A DNA stretch of 64,000 nucleotides from Massilistercora timonensis (lineage in GTDB: Bacteria > Bacillota > Clostridia > Lachnospirales > Lachnospiraceae), in assembly GCF_900312975.1 (NCBI RefSeq), contig NZ_LT990039.1:372001-436000 (forward strand). The letters are read 5' to 3'. Position numbers and translations under genes: made by a program. Within the stretch, counting starts at the first letter, position 1. Each line of letters begins with the position of its first letter. Shown here piece by piece: positions 56,582 to 64,000 of this stretch. The notes under the pieces were generated by a model. The model was not told the origin of the DNA and made no database searches. It saw only the letters and a list, made by a program, of their open reading frames with translations.

Positions 56582-56665
56582 GCGGAAGTGTCGGAACTGG
56601 CAGACGAGCAAGACTAAGGATCTTGTAGCTTTCGGGCTGTGTGGGTTCAAGTCCCATCTTCCGCA
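56582..56665 (+). tRNA. tRNA-Leu, anticodon AAG
   Basis: Acceptor arms GCGGAAG and CTTCCGC pair, the T arm reads GTGGG-TTCAAGT-CCCAT, and a long variable arm (AGC...GGGCT region) marks a class II tRNA. The anticodon stem CAAGA/TCTTG encloses CTAAGGA, so bases 34-36 are AAG, reading CUU/CUC/CUA after A34 deamination. No CCA is encoded. A hairpin and T-run (56677-56714) follow. Confidence 0.93.
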
Positions 56666-56676
56666 TTTTTCTTTTT

Positions 56677-56714
56677 CCCTTGGAATGGAAAGAGTTCCAT
56701 TCTCAAGGGTTTTC
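56677..56714 (+). terminator. Intrinsic terminator after tRNA-Leu
   Basis: CCCTTGGAATGGA and TCCATTCTCAAGGG form a stem with one bulge, followed by TTTTC. Confidence 0.75.
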
Positions 56715-56776
56715 TATTATCCCTATTCCGCCAATTATCTGGCAGATATCCAACTAGCCCTTTGACAATTTCACAT

Positions 56777-56794
56777 GCTTTACACCTTGTTTTT
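56777..56794. repeat. 18-bp inverted repeat, left copy
   Basis: GCTTTACACCTTGTTTTT is the exact reverse complement of 56995-57012. The two copies bracket the small protein gene at 56839-57009. Confidence 0.8.
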
Positions 56795-56838
56795 TTCAAG
56801 TCACTGATATAATAATTAATACATAGCGAGGTGATCAT

Positions 56839-57009
56839 ATGACAGATAACGAACTGTTGCTAGCTTTGTCGGATTTATTCGATAAAAAGCTAAAGCCCAT
56901 AGAAGCAAGATTGACAAATATTGAATTAGGAATTGAAAATGATATAGGACCACGTCTTCAAAATATTGAAGCATGCTATAAGTCTCTTAATAATAAAAAC
57001 AAGGTGTAA
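56839..57009 (+). CDS. Small 56-residue coiled-coil protein
   Basis: Starts MTDNELLLALSDLFDKKLKP after GAGGTG and has heptad-like hydrophobics (IEARLTNIELGIENDIG). Similar short proteins are frequent in Lachnospiraceae, usually longer at the C-terminus; this copy looks shortened after the ENDIGPRLQNIEACY region. Function is unknown. The stop codon lies inside the right copy of the flanking inverted repeat, and that same sequence forms the 5' arm of its terminator. Confidence 0.65.
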   Translation: MTDNELLLALSDLFDKKLKPIEARLTNIELGIENDIGPRLQNIEACYKSLNNKNKV

Positions 57010-57042
57010 AGCCCAACTTGCAGTGGTTTTACACCTTATTTT
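56995..57042. terminator. Terminator after the small protein (includes right inverted-repeat copy)
   Basis: AAGGTGTAAA (57001-57010) pairs with TTTACACCTT (about 57027-57036) and a T-run follows. On the minus strand an A-run precedes, so it can also end the malic enzyme transcript. Confidence 0.7.
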
Positions 57043-57064
57043 TATAGTTCTTACCGATCTTTCT

Positions 57065-58243
57065 CTACAGTCTCGCCACGCCGCTGTCTCTTGCCGCCTG
57101 AGCCACAGCCTTGGCAACCGCGGCTCCCACGCCTGGCTCAAAGGCCGCCGGGATGATGTGGTCCGCGTTCAGCTTGTCATCCGGGATCATGGCCGCCAGC
57201 GCCTCTGCCGCCGCGATCTTCATTTCATCATTGATATCGCTTGCCCGCACGTCGAAAGCGCCACGGAAGATTCCCGGGAAGGCCAGCACGTTGTTGACCT
57301 GGTTGGGGAAGTCGCTCCGTCCGGTGGCGATCACCGCCACATTTCCCGCCTTCTTCGCCTCATCCGGGAAGATCTCCGGTGTGGGATTGGCACAGGCAAA
57401 GATGACGGCGTCTTTGTTCATGGTCTTCACCATATCCACGGTCAGTGCGCCGGGCGCGCTGACTCCGATAAATACATCCGCGCCCTTTACCGCTTCCGCC
57501 AGGCTGCCGGTTCTCTTATCCCGATTGGTGATCTTAGCCATCTCTTCCTTGATGGGGTTCATGCCCTTCTCTCTTCCCTCATAGATGATCCCGGTGCGGT
57601 CGCAGAGACGGATCTCTTTCACACCGGCGGAAAGAAGCAGCTTGGAGATGGCGATAGCCGCGGCTCCCGCTCCGTTCACCGCGATCTCGATATTCTCCAT
57701 CTTCTTGCCGATCAGTTTCAGGGCGTTCTTCAGCCCCGCAAGGGTTACCACTGCCGTTCCGTGCTGGTCATCATGGAAGATGGGGATATCACAGCGCTCC
57801 TTCAGCTTCTTCTCGATCTCAAAGCAGCGGGGCGCGGCGATATCTTCCAGGTTTACGCCGCCGAAGCTTCCGGACACCTGATAGATGGTCTCCACGATAG
57901 TGTCCACATCCTGGCTCTTGATGCACATCGGGAAAGCGTCCACATCGCCAAAAGCCTTGAAGAGCACGCATTTTCCTTCCATAACCGGCATTCCGGCCTC
58001 CGGTCCGATATTGCCAAGGCCAAGGACCGCGGAACCGTCAGTTACCACCAGGCACAGGTTGTGCCGGCGGGTCAGCTCATAACTTTTGGAAATATCTTTC
58101 TGGATCTCCAGACAGGGCTGGGCAACTCCAGGGGTATAAGCCAGGGAAAGGTCATCCTTCGTCTCCACCGGCACCGTTGCGTTCACTTCGATTTTTCCCT
58201 TCCACTCTCCGTGCAGGCGAAGGGATTCCTTTGCGTAATCCAT
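57065..58243 (-). CDS. NAD(P)-dependent malic enzyme
   Basis: A 392-residue oxidative decarboxylase turning L-malate into pyruvate and CO2. LAYTPGVAQPCLEI near residue 38, the metal/malate region GNIGPEAGMPVMEGK, FHDDQHGTAVVTLAGL near residue 155, and the NAD site NGAGAAAIAISKLL are intact. Short prokaryotic class without the C-terminal phosphotransacetylase domain. Start at 58243 after AAGGAGG. It lies 61 bases downstream of the LarA homologue on the same strand. Confidence 0.93.
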   Translation of the reverse strand: MDYAKESLRLHGEWKGKIEVNATVPVETKDDLSLAYTPGVAQPCLEIQKDISKSYELTRRHNLCLVVTDGSAVLGLGNIGPEAGMPVMEGKCVLFKAFGDVDAFPMCIKSQDVDTIVETIYQVSGSFGGVNLEDIAAPRCFEIEKKLKERCDIPIFHDDQHGTAVVTLAGLKNALKLIGKKMENIEIAVNGAGAAAIAISKLLLSAGVKEIRLCDRTGIIYEGREKGMNPIKEEMAKITNRDKRTGSLAEAVKGADVFIGVSAPGALTVDMVKTMNKDAVIFACANPTPEIFPDEAKKAGNVAVIATGRSDFPNQVNNVLAFPGIFRGAFDVRASDINDEMKIAAAEALAAMIPDDKLNADHIIPAAFEPGVGAAVAKAVAQAARDSGVARL

Positions 58244-58304
58244 GATGATTCCTCCTTTGATTGTCACATTCTAGATTTTATTTTATTCCATCCTGTTTCA
58301 ATTT

Positions 58305-59576
58305 TCAATTTATTTCTTCATTTTCAGATACTACCGGCAGTGTAGATCCTCCAAAGGGCATTACCAGTACAGTGGCATCCTCCCCTTTTTCCGCAAATGC
58401 GCGGTCCAATGCCGCCTGGACTGTTTCGAACGGCTGCATAAAGATCTGGCGGACCAACTCCTGCTCCAGGTCTGAGACGAGATAAATCTGAGCTTTTTGC
58501 AGTACCATAGCAATTGCCGCCGCCTTATGTCCGCCCAGCCTGAAATCCGCCCTGATCCGTTGGATCAGATCCTCTGGTTTTTTTGCTTCCAGCAGCCATT
58601 TTTCAAAAGTTTCTTCCCCCATCCCTTCCCGGCAGGATCCAACCAAAATAATGATGCCGCCCTCTTTTACCGCATGTTTCGCATTGTCCAAAGCCTTCTG
58701 AGTCTGATACAGATTCAGATCCTTCGGGGCGCCTCCCTGGGATACCAGGACAATATCCGCGCATCTGTCAATCCTTTTCTGATAGAGCATATCCAAAAAT
58801 GTGCACCCGGCCCGATGCGCTTTTCTCACATCCCCGGCCACCGCTTTAACGATTCTTTTATGTTCGTCCAAAACAACATTCAGAATAAAATCAACCGGAC
58901 AAAATCCTTCTGCCTCTTCGATGTCAGCCCTCAGCGGATTGGTCTTAAGATTTCCCGCGCGGCAGCGAGGATCCGTCATCATCCGATGGTTATTCTGGAT
59001 CGCCTCCCGCGTAGAAACTCCCGGCATGATCGCCTTTGCCCCTCCTGAATACCCTGCAAAATAGTGATATTCAATATTGCCAAGACAAACCCGCCGATCC
59101 GCCTGCGCCACTTCTCTTACAATATCAACCGGCGTCCCCCGGCTGGTAACGCCCAGACGGACATGATCCAACGGATCCCCATCTATGCAGCGGATCTTTT
59201 GGAAAACTTCTTCACCCGCCAGTTTCCGCCTTTCTTCCTCCGTCTGCTTTCTGTGGCTTCCAAGTCCGTAGACTAAAGTGACATCTTCCAGCCTGGTCCC
59301 TCCTGCTTCCAGTTCCTCCAACAAGAATGGAAGGACTTTCCAGGTAGGCATTGGCCGGGTAATATCACTGGTAACGATCACCACCTTTTCTCCTGGCTTT
59401 ACGATGTCTTTTAACCGCGGCGACCCCATCGGTTCATGGAGAGCCCGGCATATTTCTTCCTCTTCTGTCAACGCGCCTGTGTGATCCAGTTCATTCTGAT
59501 ATAAAACTTCCAGAAGATTATCGTCTGGAACTGTCACCTCCTGCACTTCTTTCCCAATCCCTATTTCAATCTTCAT
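58305..59576 (-). CDS. LarA-family nickel-dependent racemase (DUF2088)
   Basis: A 423-residue LarA homologue. The cofactor and substrate residues known in lactate racemase have counterparts: GSHRKQ (His108-like), EYHYFAGYSGGAKAIMPG (His174- and Lys184-like) and NNHRMM (His200-like). The family racemises 2-hydroxyacids, not only lactate, using a nickel-pincer cofactor made by LarB/C/E, none of which is in this window. Adjacency to malic enzyme suggests malate as a candidate; this is inference. Confidence 0.85.
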   Translation of the reverse strand: MKIEIGIGKEVQEVTVPDDNLLEVLYQNELDHTGALTEEEEICRALHEPMGSPRLKDIVKPGEKVVIVTSDITRPMPTWKVLPFLLEELEAGGTRLEDVTLVYGLGSHRKQTEEERRKLAGEEVFQKIRCIDGDPLDHVRLGVTSRGTPVDIVREVAQADRRVCLGNIEYHYFAGYSGGAKAIMPGVSTREAIQNNHRMMTDPRCRAGNLKTNPLRADIEEAEGFCPVDFILNVVLDEHKRIVKAVAGDVRKAHRAGCTFLDMLYQKRIDRCADIVLVSQGGAPKDLNLYQTQKALDNAKHAVKEGGIIILVGSCREGMGEETFEKWLLEAKKPEDLIQRIRADFRLGGHKAAAIAMVLQKAQIYLVSDLEQELVRQIFMQPFETVQAALDRAFAEKGEDATVLVMPFGGSTLPVVSENEEIN

Positions 59577-59587
59577 AAGCCGCCTCC

Positions 59588-60679
59588 TTATAATCGATAC
59601 AACTCATAAGAAGTTTCACAGGGATTGCCGCTGGTCAGATACATCTCCCTCCGGGACAGATTCATCAGGATTGAAAACACGGTTCCCATTCTCTTTCCCT
59701 CCGGTTCTCTCTCATCCTCATGACGGCAGATAGAATCCGGATACCCCTTGTGATCCCGAAAAAAGTTCTGTATCGTTTCCACGCTGAGACGTTCCTCTGT
59801 TGTCAAGGCCTCCCGGATCATCTGGCGCATACGCCCATAACGGAGAAATGTATCCGGGAAGGACATTTTCCCTGTATCATGGATCTGGTAAAACCGGGGA
59901 CTTAAAAAATGGTTGGTGTGTACCAGAAATCCTTCTTCTCCATAAAGCACATCAAAATCCCCCGGACCGGCCTCAATGGCGATCGCCTGTCCTTGTGCCG
60001 AAGCGGTTTGGAAATTCGCGCAGCATGCCAGGTTCATCCGCCCGGTATTCTGGATCGCGTCTGACAGCGTAGGGCTGTTCAGGATCCCCCGCATCACCAC
60101 ATGAAGCGGCACTGTAGTCCCCTTCACACGCTGATCCGATGCCAGCGCGTTCAGGCAGACTCCCACCCCTTCCGAATTAAGTCCGAATTTCCCTATAATA
60201 CCGGCCTCTGTAAAAAGCAAAAGATCCGGCTTATTCTTCTGGTGGATCTTCAGGACCACAAGCGCTCCGCGCTGTCTCAGCTTCCAGTCCCAGTTCTGCC
60301 CCAGCCAGTTTTCTCCGTCCTTTGTAATGTTTTCCATAAATGCCGCTGAAGTACAGCCGTCACAGACCTGCGCCCCCTGCAGTACAATCTCGCTTCTGGT
60401 GTTCAAAGCGAGAATATCCTTCAGATCTTTCTGCGCTCCTTTGGCAACTCCGCGAAGCTCCTCCATGATCTCCGGATCATAAACCTCAATACTGTCCTGA
60501 AATCCGGCTGCGTATTCTCTTGCCTCATCCCAGGATATCCCCGAGAAAACCCGGAACATTTCCCGGTAACAATCCAGGCTGACCTGGATCTGTTCTCTGG
60601 CCAGGCGTCCGTGTGCCAGGCCAATCTCAAAAGGTGTTCCCGAAAGCTCAAATACGGGAAATCTCTGCTGCTCCTCCAT
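59588..60679 (-). CDS. C45 family autoproteolytic acyltransferase/hydrolase
   Basis: A 363-residue Ntn-hydrolase of the isopenicillin N acyltransferase (C45) family. The predicted autoprocessing site is DGCTSAAF, exposing Cys as the new N-terminal nucleophile near residue 105; LGQNWDW and LNSEGVGVCLN are other conserved segments. Natural substrates in gut Clostridia are unknown. The ATG at 60679 follows AGGGGG by ten bases. Cotranscribed with larA-like gene (11-base gap) and divergent from the GntR regulator. Confidence 0.86.
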   Translation of the reverse strand: MEEQQRFPVFELSGTPFEIGLAHGRLAREQIQVSLDCYREMFRVFSGISWDEAREYAAGFQDSIEVYDPEIMEELRGVAKGAQKDLKDILALNTRSEIVLQGAQVCDGCTSAAFMENITKDGENWLGQNWDWKLRQRGALVVLKIHQKNKPDLLLFTEAGIIGKFGLNSEGVGVCLNALASDQRVKGTTVPLHVVMRGILNSPTLSDAIQNTGRMNLACCANFQTASAQGQAIAIEAGPGDFDVLYGEEGFLVHTNHFLSPRFYQIHDTGKMSFPDTFLRYGRMRQMIREALTTEERLSVETIQNFFRDHKGYPDSICRHEDEREPEGKRMGTVFSILMNLSRREMYLTSGNPCETSYELYRL

Positions 60680-60734
60680 CTCTTTCAAACCCCCTTTTTC
60701 CGCCCCTGTGCTGGACATGTTCACGAAACTGTTA

Positions 60735-60750
60735 TATAATTACTGTAATT
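60735..60750 (+). promoter_or_regulatory. Promoter -10 and palindromic operator at the GntR gene
   Basis: TATAAT (60735-60740) overlaps the perfect palindrome AATTACTGTAATT (60738-60750). It sits between the divergent C45 gene and the FadR/GntR gene, so one dimer could control both. Confidence 0.5.
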
Positions 60751-60787
60751 GATTTGCCTCTGGCAGATAGATTTGGAGGTATGCCCC

Positions 60788-61486
60788 TTGTTTTCCGAAG
60801 TAAAGCGAAAAAAACTCTATGAAGAAGTCTGTGATCAGATCATCTCATCTATTTCATCCGGCGAACTTCCGCCGGGGACCAGACTTCCTTCTGAACAAAG
60901 ACTTGCCGACAGTTTCCAGGTAAGCCGCACTGCCGTCCGGGAAGCGCTCCGCACCCTGGAGAGTTCCGGTTATCTGGAAGTACGCACTACCGGAACCTAT
61001 ATCTGCGACGCCACCTTTGACAAAGCGGTAGCTCCCGTGATGAGCCGCCTGATCAAAGATGAAAGTGCCGTTGACGACCTTCTGGAACTCAGACTCCTTC
61101 TGGAACCCGCGGCTGCCGCCCTGGCTTCTCTTCGCATCACCGAAGAAGAGATCCTGAAGCTGGATGAAAATGTAAAACAGATGGAAAAGTGGATCCGGCA
61201 GGATCGCAGCTACGCCCAGCTGGACTCCAAATTTCACAACCAGCTGATCGCCGCCTGCCATAATGAAGCGATCCGCTCCATCTATCAGCTCTCTCTCGTC
61301 GCCATCGACGATATGTTTGAATCCTTCAGCCATTTAAGCAACCAGGCTCATCAGGTATGTCAGGAACATCTCCAGATCCTGAAGGCCCTGAAAGACCACG
61401 ATCCTACCGCCGCTCAAAAGGCTATGTACCGGCATCTGGAACGGGTCTATATTTGCCTTGGCAAGGAAATCCCCAAGATCTTCTGA
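60788..61486 (+). CDS. FadR/GntR family transcriptional regulator
   Basis: A 232-residue regulator with an N-terminal winged helix (RLPSEQRLADSFQVSRTAVR) and a C-terminal FCD effector domain with metal-ligand candidates (DSKFHNQLI, EHLQIL, YRHLERV). The start is the TTG at 60788, with GGAGG eight bases upstream; the encoded MFSEVKRKKLYEE matches the usual N-terminus. An in-frame ATG at 60749 has no site and lies in the promoter. It most likely controls the divergent C45-larA-malic enzyme genes. Confidence 0.87.
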   Translation: MFSEVKRKKLYEEVCDQIISSISSGELPPGTRLPSEQRLADSFQVSRTAVREALRTLESSGYLEVRTTGTYICDATFDKAVAPVMSRLIKDESAVDDLLELRLLLEPAAAALASLRITEEEILKLDENVKQMEKWIRQDRSYAQLDSKFHNQLIAACHNEAIRSIYQLSLVAIDDMFESFSHLSNQAHQVCQEHLQILKALKDHDPTAAQKAMYRHLERVYICLGKEIPKIF

Positions 61487-61497
61487 CAGAATTGGAA

Positions 61498-61556
61498 AAA
61501 GGGCGTTGGCCGGATACCGCATTCCCGCAGTACCCGCCGCAGCCCTTCTTTTTTTA
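61498..61556. terminator. Bidirectional terminator between the GntR gene and the NCS1 unit
   Basis: AAGGGC (near 61499) pairs with GCCCTT near 61545 around internal GCCGG/CCGCC pairings, with A-run before and TTTTTTT after. Confidence 0.6.
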
Positions 61557-61562
61557 CCTATT

Positions 61563-61721
61563 TCATATCATGGTTGTCTGCAGGAAATATACAACAATCC
61601 CCAATACCAGGAATACGCAGGATACAATATGAGTCTCTTTACGTCTCTCTTCGCTGGAGATCACATGCCAGAATATTGCCAGCAGCACCAGTCCTACGAT
61701 CAATGCAATCCAATTCAACAT
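61563..61721 (-). CDS. Small 52-residue membrane protein behind the NCS1 permease
   Basis: MLNWIALIVGLVLLAIFWHV begins a 52-residue protein with two hydrophobic segments (about 3-19 and 32-48) joined by the polar stretch SSEERRKETH. AAGGAGG is well placed before the ATG, 12 bases after the permease stop. It is too small to be found by usual cut-offs. I infer an accessory subunit or regulator of the transporter, as known for some other permeases, but this is untested. Confidence 0.75.
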   Translation of the reverse strand: MLNWIALIVGLVLLAIFWHVISSEERRKETHIVSCVFLVLGIVVYFLQTTMI

Positions 61722-61733
61722 AGCGCTCCCTCC

Positions 61734-63140
61734 TTACTTCCGACCAGCCAGTGCCTCGTTCAGCGCAACTTCCTTCTTCTGGAATCCCATGAAGTAGAAA
61801 ATCATACAGAAGACACAGTAAACAACGATTGTTCCTACAAAGGCATTGATAGAGGCAACGCCCCAGGTCATCTTCCAGCCCATCAGAAGGCCGACGATCA
61901 ATGCCGGGACTGTAGCCCAGTTAAATTTGTGATGCATAACATCTTCTGAGTTTACATTCATATCATAGTAGTTCTTATGCCCTGTCCAGTGATACTTGGT
62001 CTTGGACATAATGAAGTAATCCGCGATGGATACTGCCGCGATCGGCGGGATCAGATATCCCAGGAAACTACAGAATGGAACATAATAACTCTGAATGTCC
62101 AGTCCTGCGATACATACCGCGATGATACCTACGCCGAGAACGATAAAACGGCGGGGGATTCTCTTCTTGGTCACTACCTCGATGGTGATCGGCAGCGACG
62201 TGGACGTAATATAGGAACTGTGTTCACAGGTAGCCCAGTTCTGCAGGAAGAACATCAGACATCCCAATCCTACCATGCCTAACATCGACAGGGTATCCGC
62301 GATAACGGAGGTCCCTGTAGCCGCGCCCCAGACAGCACCGCAGATGATACACAGGCAGAATCCAAAGAAGAATCCAAGGAAGGATGCCAGGAAGGAACTC
62401 TTCGCGTCCTTGGCGAACCGCATATAGTCCGCCGCTCTGGAACAGCCTGCCGCCCAGGTTCCAACTACAACTGTAATACCGGCGCTGACACTCATGGTCT
62501 GCGGGAATACATTTTCCCAGATGCCGCCAAGTCCGCCAGGCATCTGCGCGCATTTCCAGATACCAAAGAGTCCGGTAAAAAGCAGTACCGGGAAAGCGAA
62601 CCGGTTCAGGATAACCATCTTGGAGAAACCTACATAGTTGTTAGTGATAAACAGAACGGAGATCAGGATCGCCCACACTTTGATGTCGATGGCCGGGAAA
62701 AGTGTTACCAAAATCGAACAGAACATCGCCGCGTTTACAACGTACCAGCCGATATCCGCAATGTGGAATCCCGGGATCGCAACGCCCACGCTCCCATAGG
62801 CAAAACGAGAGGAAAGCGCCGCGTTACAGTGGGTCTTATAGCCTACATATCCGCTCAGCGCTGTGAACAGCGCCAGGAATAACGCACCGCCCAGGATCGC
62901 TTTCAATCCATTGGGCAGGCCGCCGGTTCCGATGGTTACCGTAACACCCGCCTGATAGAGCTGTGCCACCATAGCCGCGCCAAACCATACGAAAACCAGG
63001 TCATACCAGTTCTGCCGTTTTCCCTCGGGAACCGGTTCATACTGAAAATCGTCACCAGAATGGGAAGCAGACTCTTCTAATTCTTCAATCTCTTTGATCG
63101 CGTCCTCATTCATAACCTTTGCTTTTTCTTCCGTACTCAC
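61734..63140 (-). CDS. NCS1 family purine/cytosine-type permease
   Basis: A 468-residue transporter with about twelve transmembrane segments; FVWFGAAMVAQLYQAGVTV (residues about 50-68) and AALSSRFAYGSVGVAIPG match the NCS1 (CodB, PurE/Mhp1) family. An acidic cytoplasmic N-terminus precedes the first segment. Substrate class is nucleobase, hydantoin or allantoin. It starts with GTG at 63140 after GAGAGG. CobW-family gene is 47 bases upstream and the small membrane protein 12 bases downstream. Confidence 0.9.
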   Translation of the reverse strand: MSTEEKAKVMNEDAIKEIEELEESASHSGDDFQYEPVPEGKRQNWYDLVFVWFGAAMVAQLYQAGVTVTIGTGGLPNGLKAILGGALFLALFTALSGYVGYKTHCNAALSSRFAYGSVGVAIPGFHIADIGWYVVNAAMFCSILVTLFPAIDIKVWAILISVLFITNNYVGFSKMVILNRFAFPVLLFTGLFGIWKCAQMPGGLGGIWENVFPQTMSVSAGITVVVGTWAAGCSRAADYMRFAKDAKSSFLASFLGFFFGFCLCIICGAVWGAATGTSVIADTLSMLGMVGLGCLMFFLQNWATCEHSSYITSTSLPITIEVVTKKRIPRRFIVLGVGIIAVCIAGLDIQSYYVPFCSFLGYLIPPIAAVSIADYFIMSKTKYHWTGHKNYYDMNVNSEDVMHHKFNWATVPALIVGLLMGWKMTWGVASINAFVGTIVVYCVFCMIFYFMGFQKKEVALNEALAGRK

Positions 63141-63187
63141 ATAAACACCTCTCTTCCTTTATTGCTTATTACTTGTATCTGCTCTCC

Positions 63188-64000
63188 TCACAAAGTGGAG
63201 ACAGAGGACAGATCATTGTCAAGCTCACGGATGTGGGCTTTAGCCCCCAGGATCCGCTGAAACGCCTGCAGGGAGTCAAGGATCACCTCCGGATCGATAT
63301 CCTTCATGATAAACACCAGTTCAGACCGTCGTTCCTCTCCGCCCCAGTTCTCCAGATGGCGGGGCGGATGGATGATATGCTGCACTCCATTGATCAGTAC
63401 CGGACCTCCTTCGCCGGTATCAAGAAGCCCTTTTACCCGGTATATCTTCTCACCATGGGCATACAGAAGGGCGGAAAGCCAGAGTCCAAACGCCGCCCAG
63501 CTTAAACTCCCGGTAAATCCAATGGATATAGAGCGCACCAGGCTTTCATGTTTTCTTGGCAGTACGATCGCCGGGCGCTTTTTCATCGCTTCCGCGATCT
63601 CCGGGCGTTCCCGTCTGGGCAGCCCTTCTTCTGACAGCACCAGTTCCGGATCGATCTCTCCCATATCCGTTTTCAGGATCACTGCTGAAGGATTGATCTC
63701 TTCCACCCGTTCGATCAGCGCCGGAACTTCCTCTTCCTTTGCCAGATCCGTCTTGGTCAGAAGTACCTTATCTGCTGTAGCGATCTGCTTTACAGATTCC
63801 GATGTATGCTCCAGCTGAAAACTTCCATTGACCGCATCCAGGCAGGTCACCACGCAGTCCACTTGATAATGATGGCGGAGAACGGAATCTGTCATGATAG
63901 AAAACAGGATCGGCGCCGGATCTGCAAGACCGGTAGTCTCGATCACCACCCTGTCCACATCCAGTTCTCCCCGGTCTCTGCTGTCGATCATAGCCGCCAG
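63188..64000 (-). CDS. CobW/COG0523 family GTP-binding metallochaperone (runs off the window)
   Basis: About 270 codons of the C-terminal part of a COG0523 G3E GTPase: VVIETTGLADPAPI (Walker B/G3 region), LLTKTDLA (G4, N/TKxD) and a C-terminal CobW_C domain with YRVKGLLDTGE and HIIHPPRHLENW. The P-loop and CxCC motif lie beyond the window edge. Relatives deliver zinc, cobalt or nickel to enzymes. With the NCS1 gene it may serve a metal-dependent amidohydrolase encoded outside the window. Confidence 0.87.
   Translation of the reverse strand: MAAMIDSRDRGELDVDRVVIETTGLADPAPILFSIMTDSVLRHHYQVDCVVTCLDAVNGSFQLEHTSESVKQIATADKVLLTKTDLAKEEEVPALIERVEEINPSAVILKTDMGEIDPELVLSEEGLPRRERPEIAEAMKKRPAIVLPRKHESLVRSISIGFTGSLSWAAFGLWLSALLYAHGEKIYRVKGLLDTGEGGPVLINGVQHIIHPPRHLENWGGEERRSELVFIMKDIDPEVILDSLQAFQRILGAKAHIRELDNDLSSVSTL

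Noticed and set aside
56582-56665. tRNA-Leu as the integration site of the AT-rich island
   Set aside because: No second copy of the tRNA 3' end was found in the flanks and no integrase gene is present.
1-64000. CRISPR arrays and insertion sequences
   Set aside because: No spaced direct repeats of the CRISPR type and no DDE or HUH transposase were seen; the Rpn protein lacks terminal repeats.

Overview
The window looks like chromosome from a spore-forming member of the Lachnospiraceae (Clostridia, Bacillota). Evidence: spoIVA beside gpsA-plsY-der-DUF512, the clostridial dgt-dnaG-rpoD-trmK-nif3 block, the fused chorismate mutase/prephenate dehydratase, pyrBI, an RqcH-type Rqc2 homologue, and Arg/Gly codon use typical of moderately GC-rich gut Lachnospiraceae. 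I do not assign a species.

Most of it (1-52.7 kb) is dense core genome. 0-4 kb: cinA (partial), pgsA, rimO, rpoZ, gmk and yicC on the minus strand. 4-10 kb: rqcH (plus) against a DUF815 ATPase and pheA (minus), then pyrB-pyrI (plus). 10.0-10.8 kb is a gene-free stretch holding a structured hairpin element, a 290-bp imperfect palindrome and the RNase P RNA gene. 10.8-18.5 kb: rnhA, an MBL hydrolase, a MoaB-like protein, spoIVA, gpsA, plsY, der and DUF512. 18.7-20.5 kb: a long PRPP synthetase and an AlkA-like glycosylase. 20.5-28 kb is more accessory: hydrolase, Rpn nuclease, HxlR/flavin reductase pair, LysR, nitroreductase, membrane XRE regulator, secreted polysaccharide deacetylase. 28-35 kb: serine and branched-chain amino acid synthesis (serA, serC, ilvB, ilvD, leuB). 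35-39 kb: an operon of glycogen phosphorylase with nucleoside salvage enzymes. 39-43.9 kb: yajC, tgt, an L,D-transpeptidase and aroC. 44-52.7 kb: uridine kinase-like, nif3, trmK, rpoD, dnaG, dgt and a polyphosphate:AMP phosphotransferase.

52.8-57.0 kb is visibly AT-richer and looks acquired and decaying: an AlbA_2/HTH regulator under its own inverted-repeat promoter, an intact ribokinase, then an in-frame chimera of a peptide-ABC permease and a GATase1-like protein, abutting a LacI regulator cut to 40% of its length. The simplest reading is a sugar/peptide uptake operon collapsed by two internal deletions. A tRNA-Leu(AAG) with a near-consensus promoter and a 56-residue small protein flanked by an 18-bp inverted repeat follow.

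57-64 kb is catabolic: malic enzyme, a LarA-family racemase, a C45 acyltransferase, a divergent FadR/GntR regulator, and a CobW GTPase / NCS1 permease / 52-residue membrane protein unit. The LarA homologue next to malic enzyme suggests a hydroxyacid (possibly D-malate) route.

Most noteworthy for follow-up: the 290-bp palindrome beside rnpB, the two-copy hairpin family with compensatory base changes (after pyrI and after aroC), the double-deletion chimera, the small membrane protein behind the NCS1 permease, and an attenuator-like hairpin just before glgP. No CRISPR array, prophage or transposase-bearing insertion sequence was seen.
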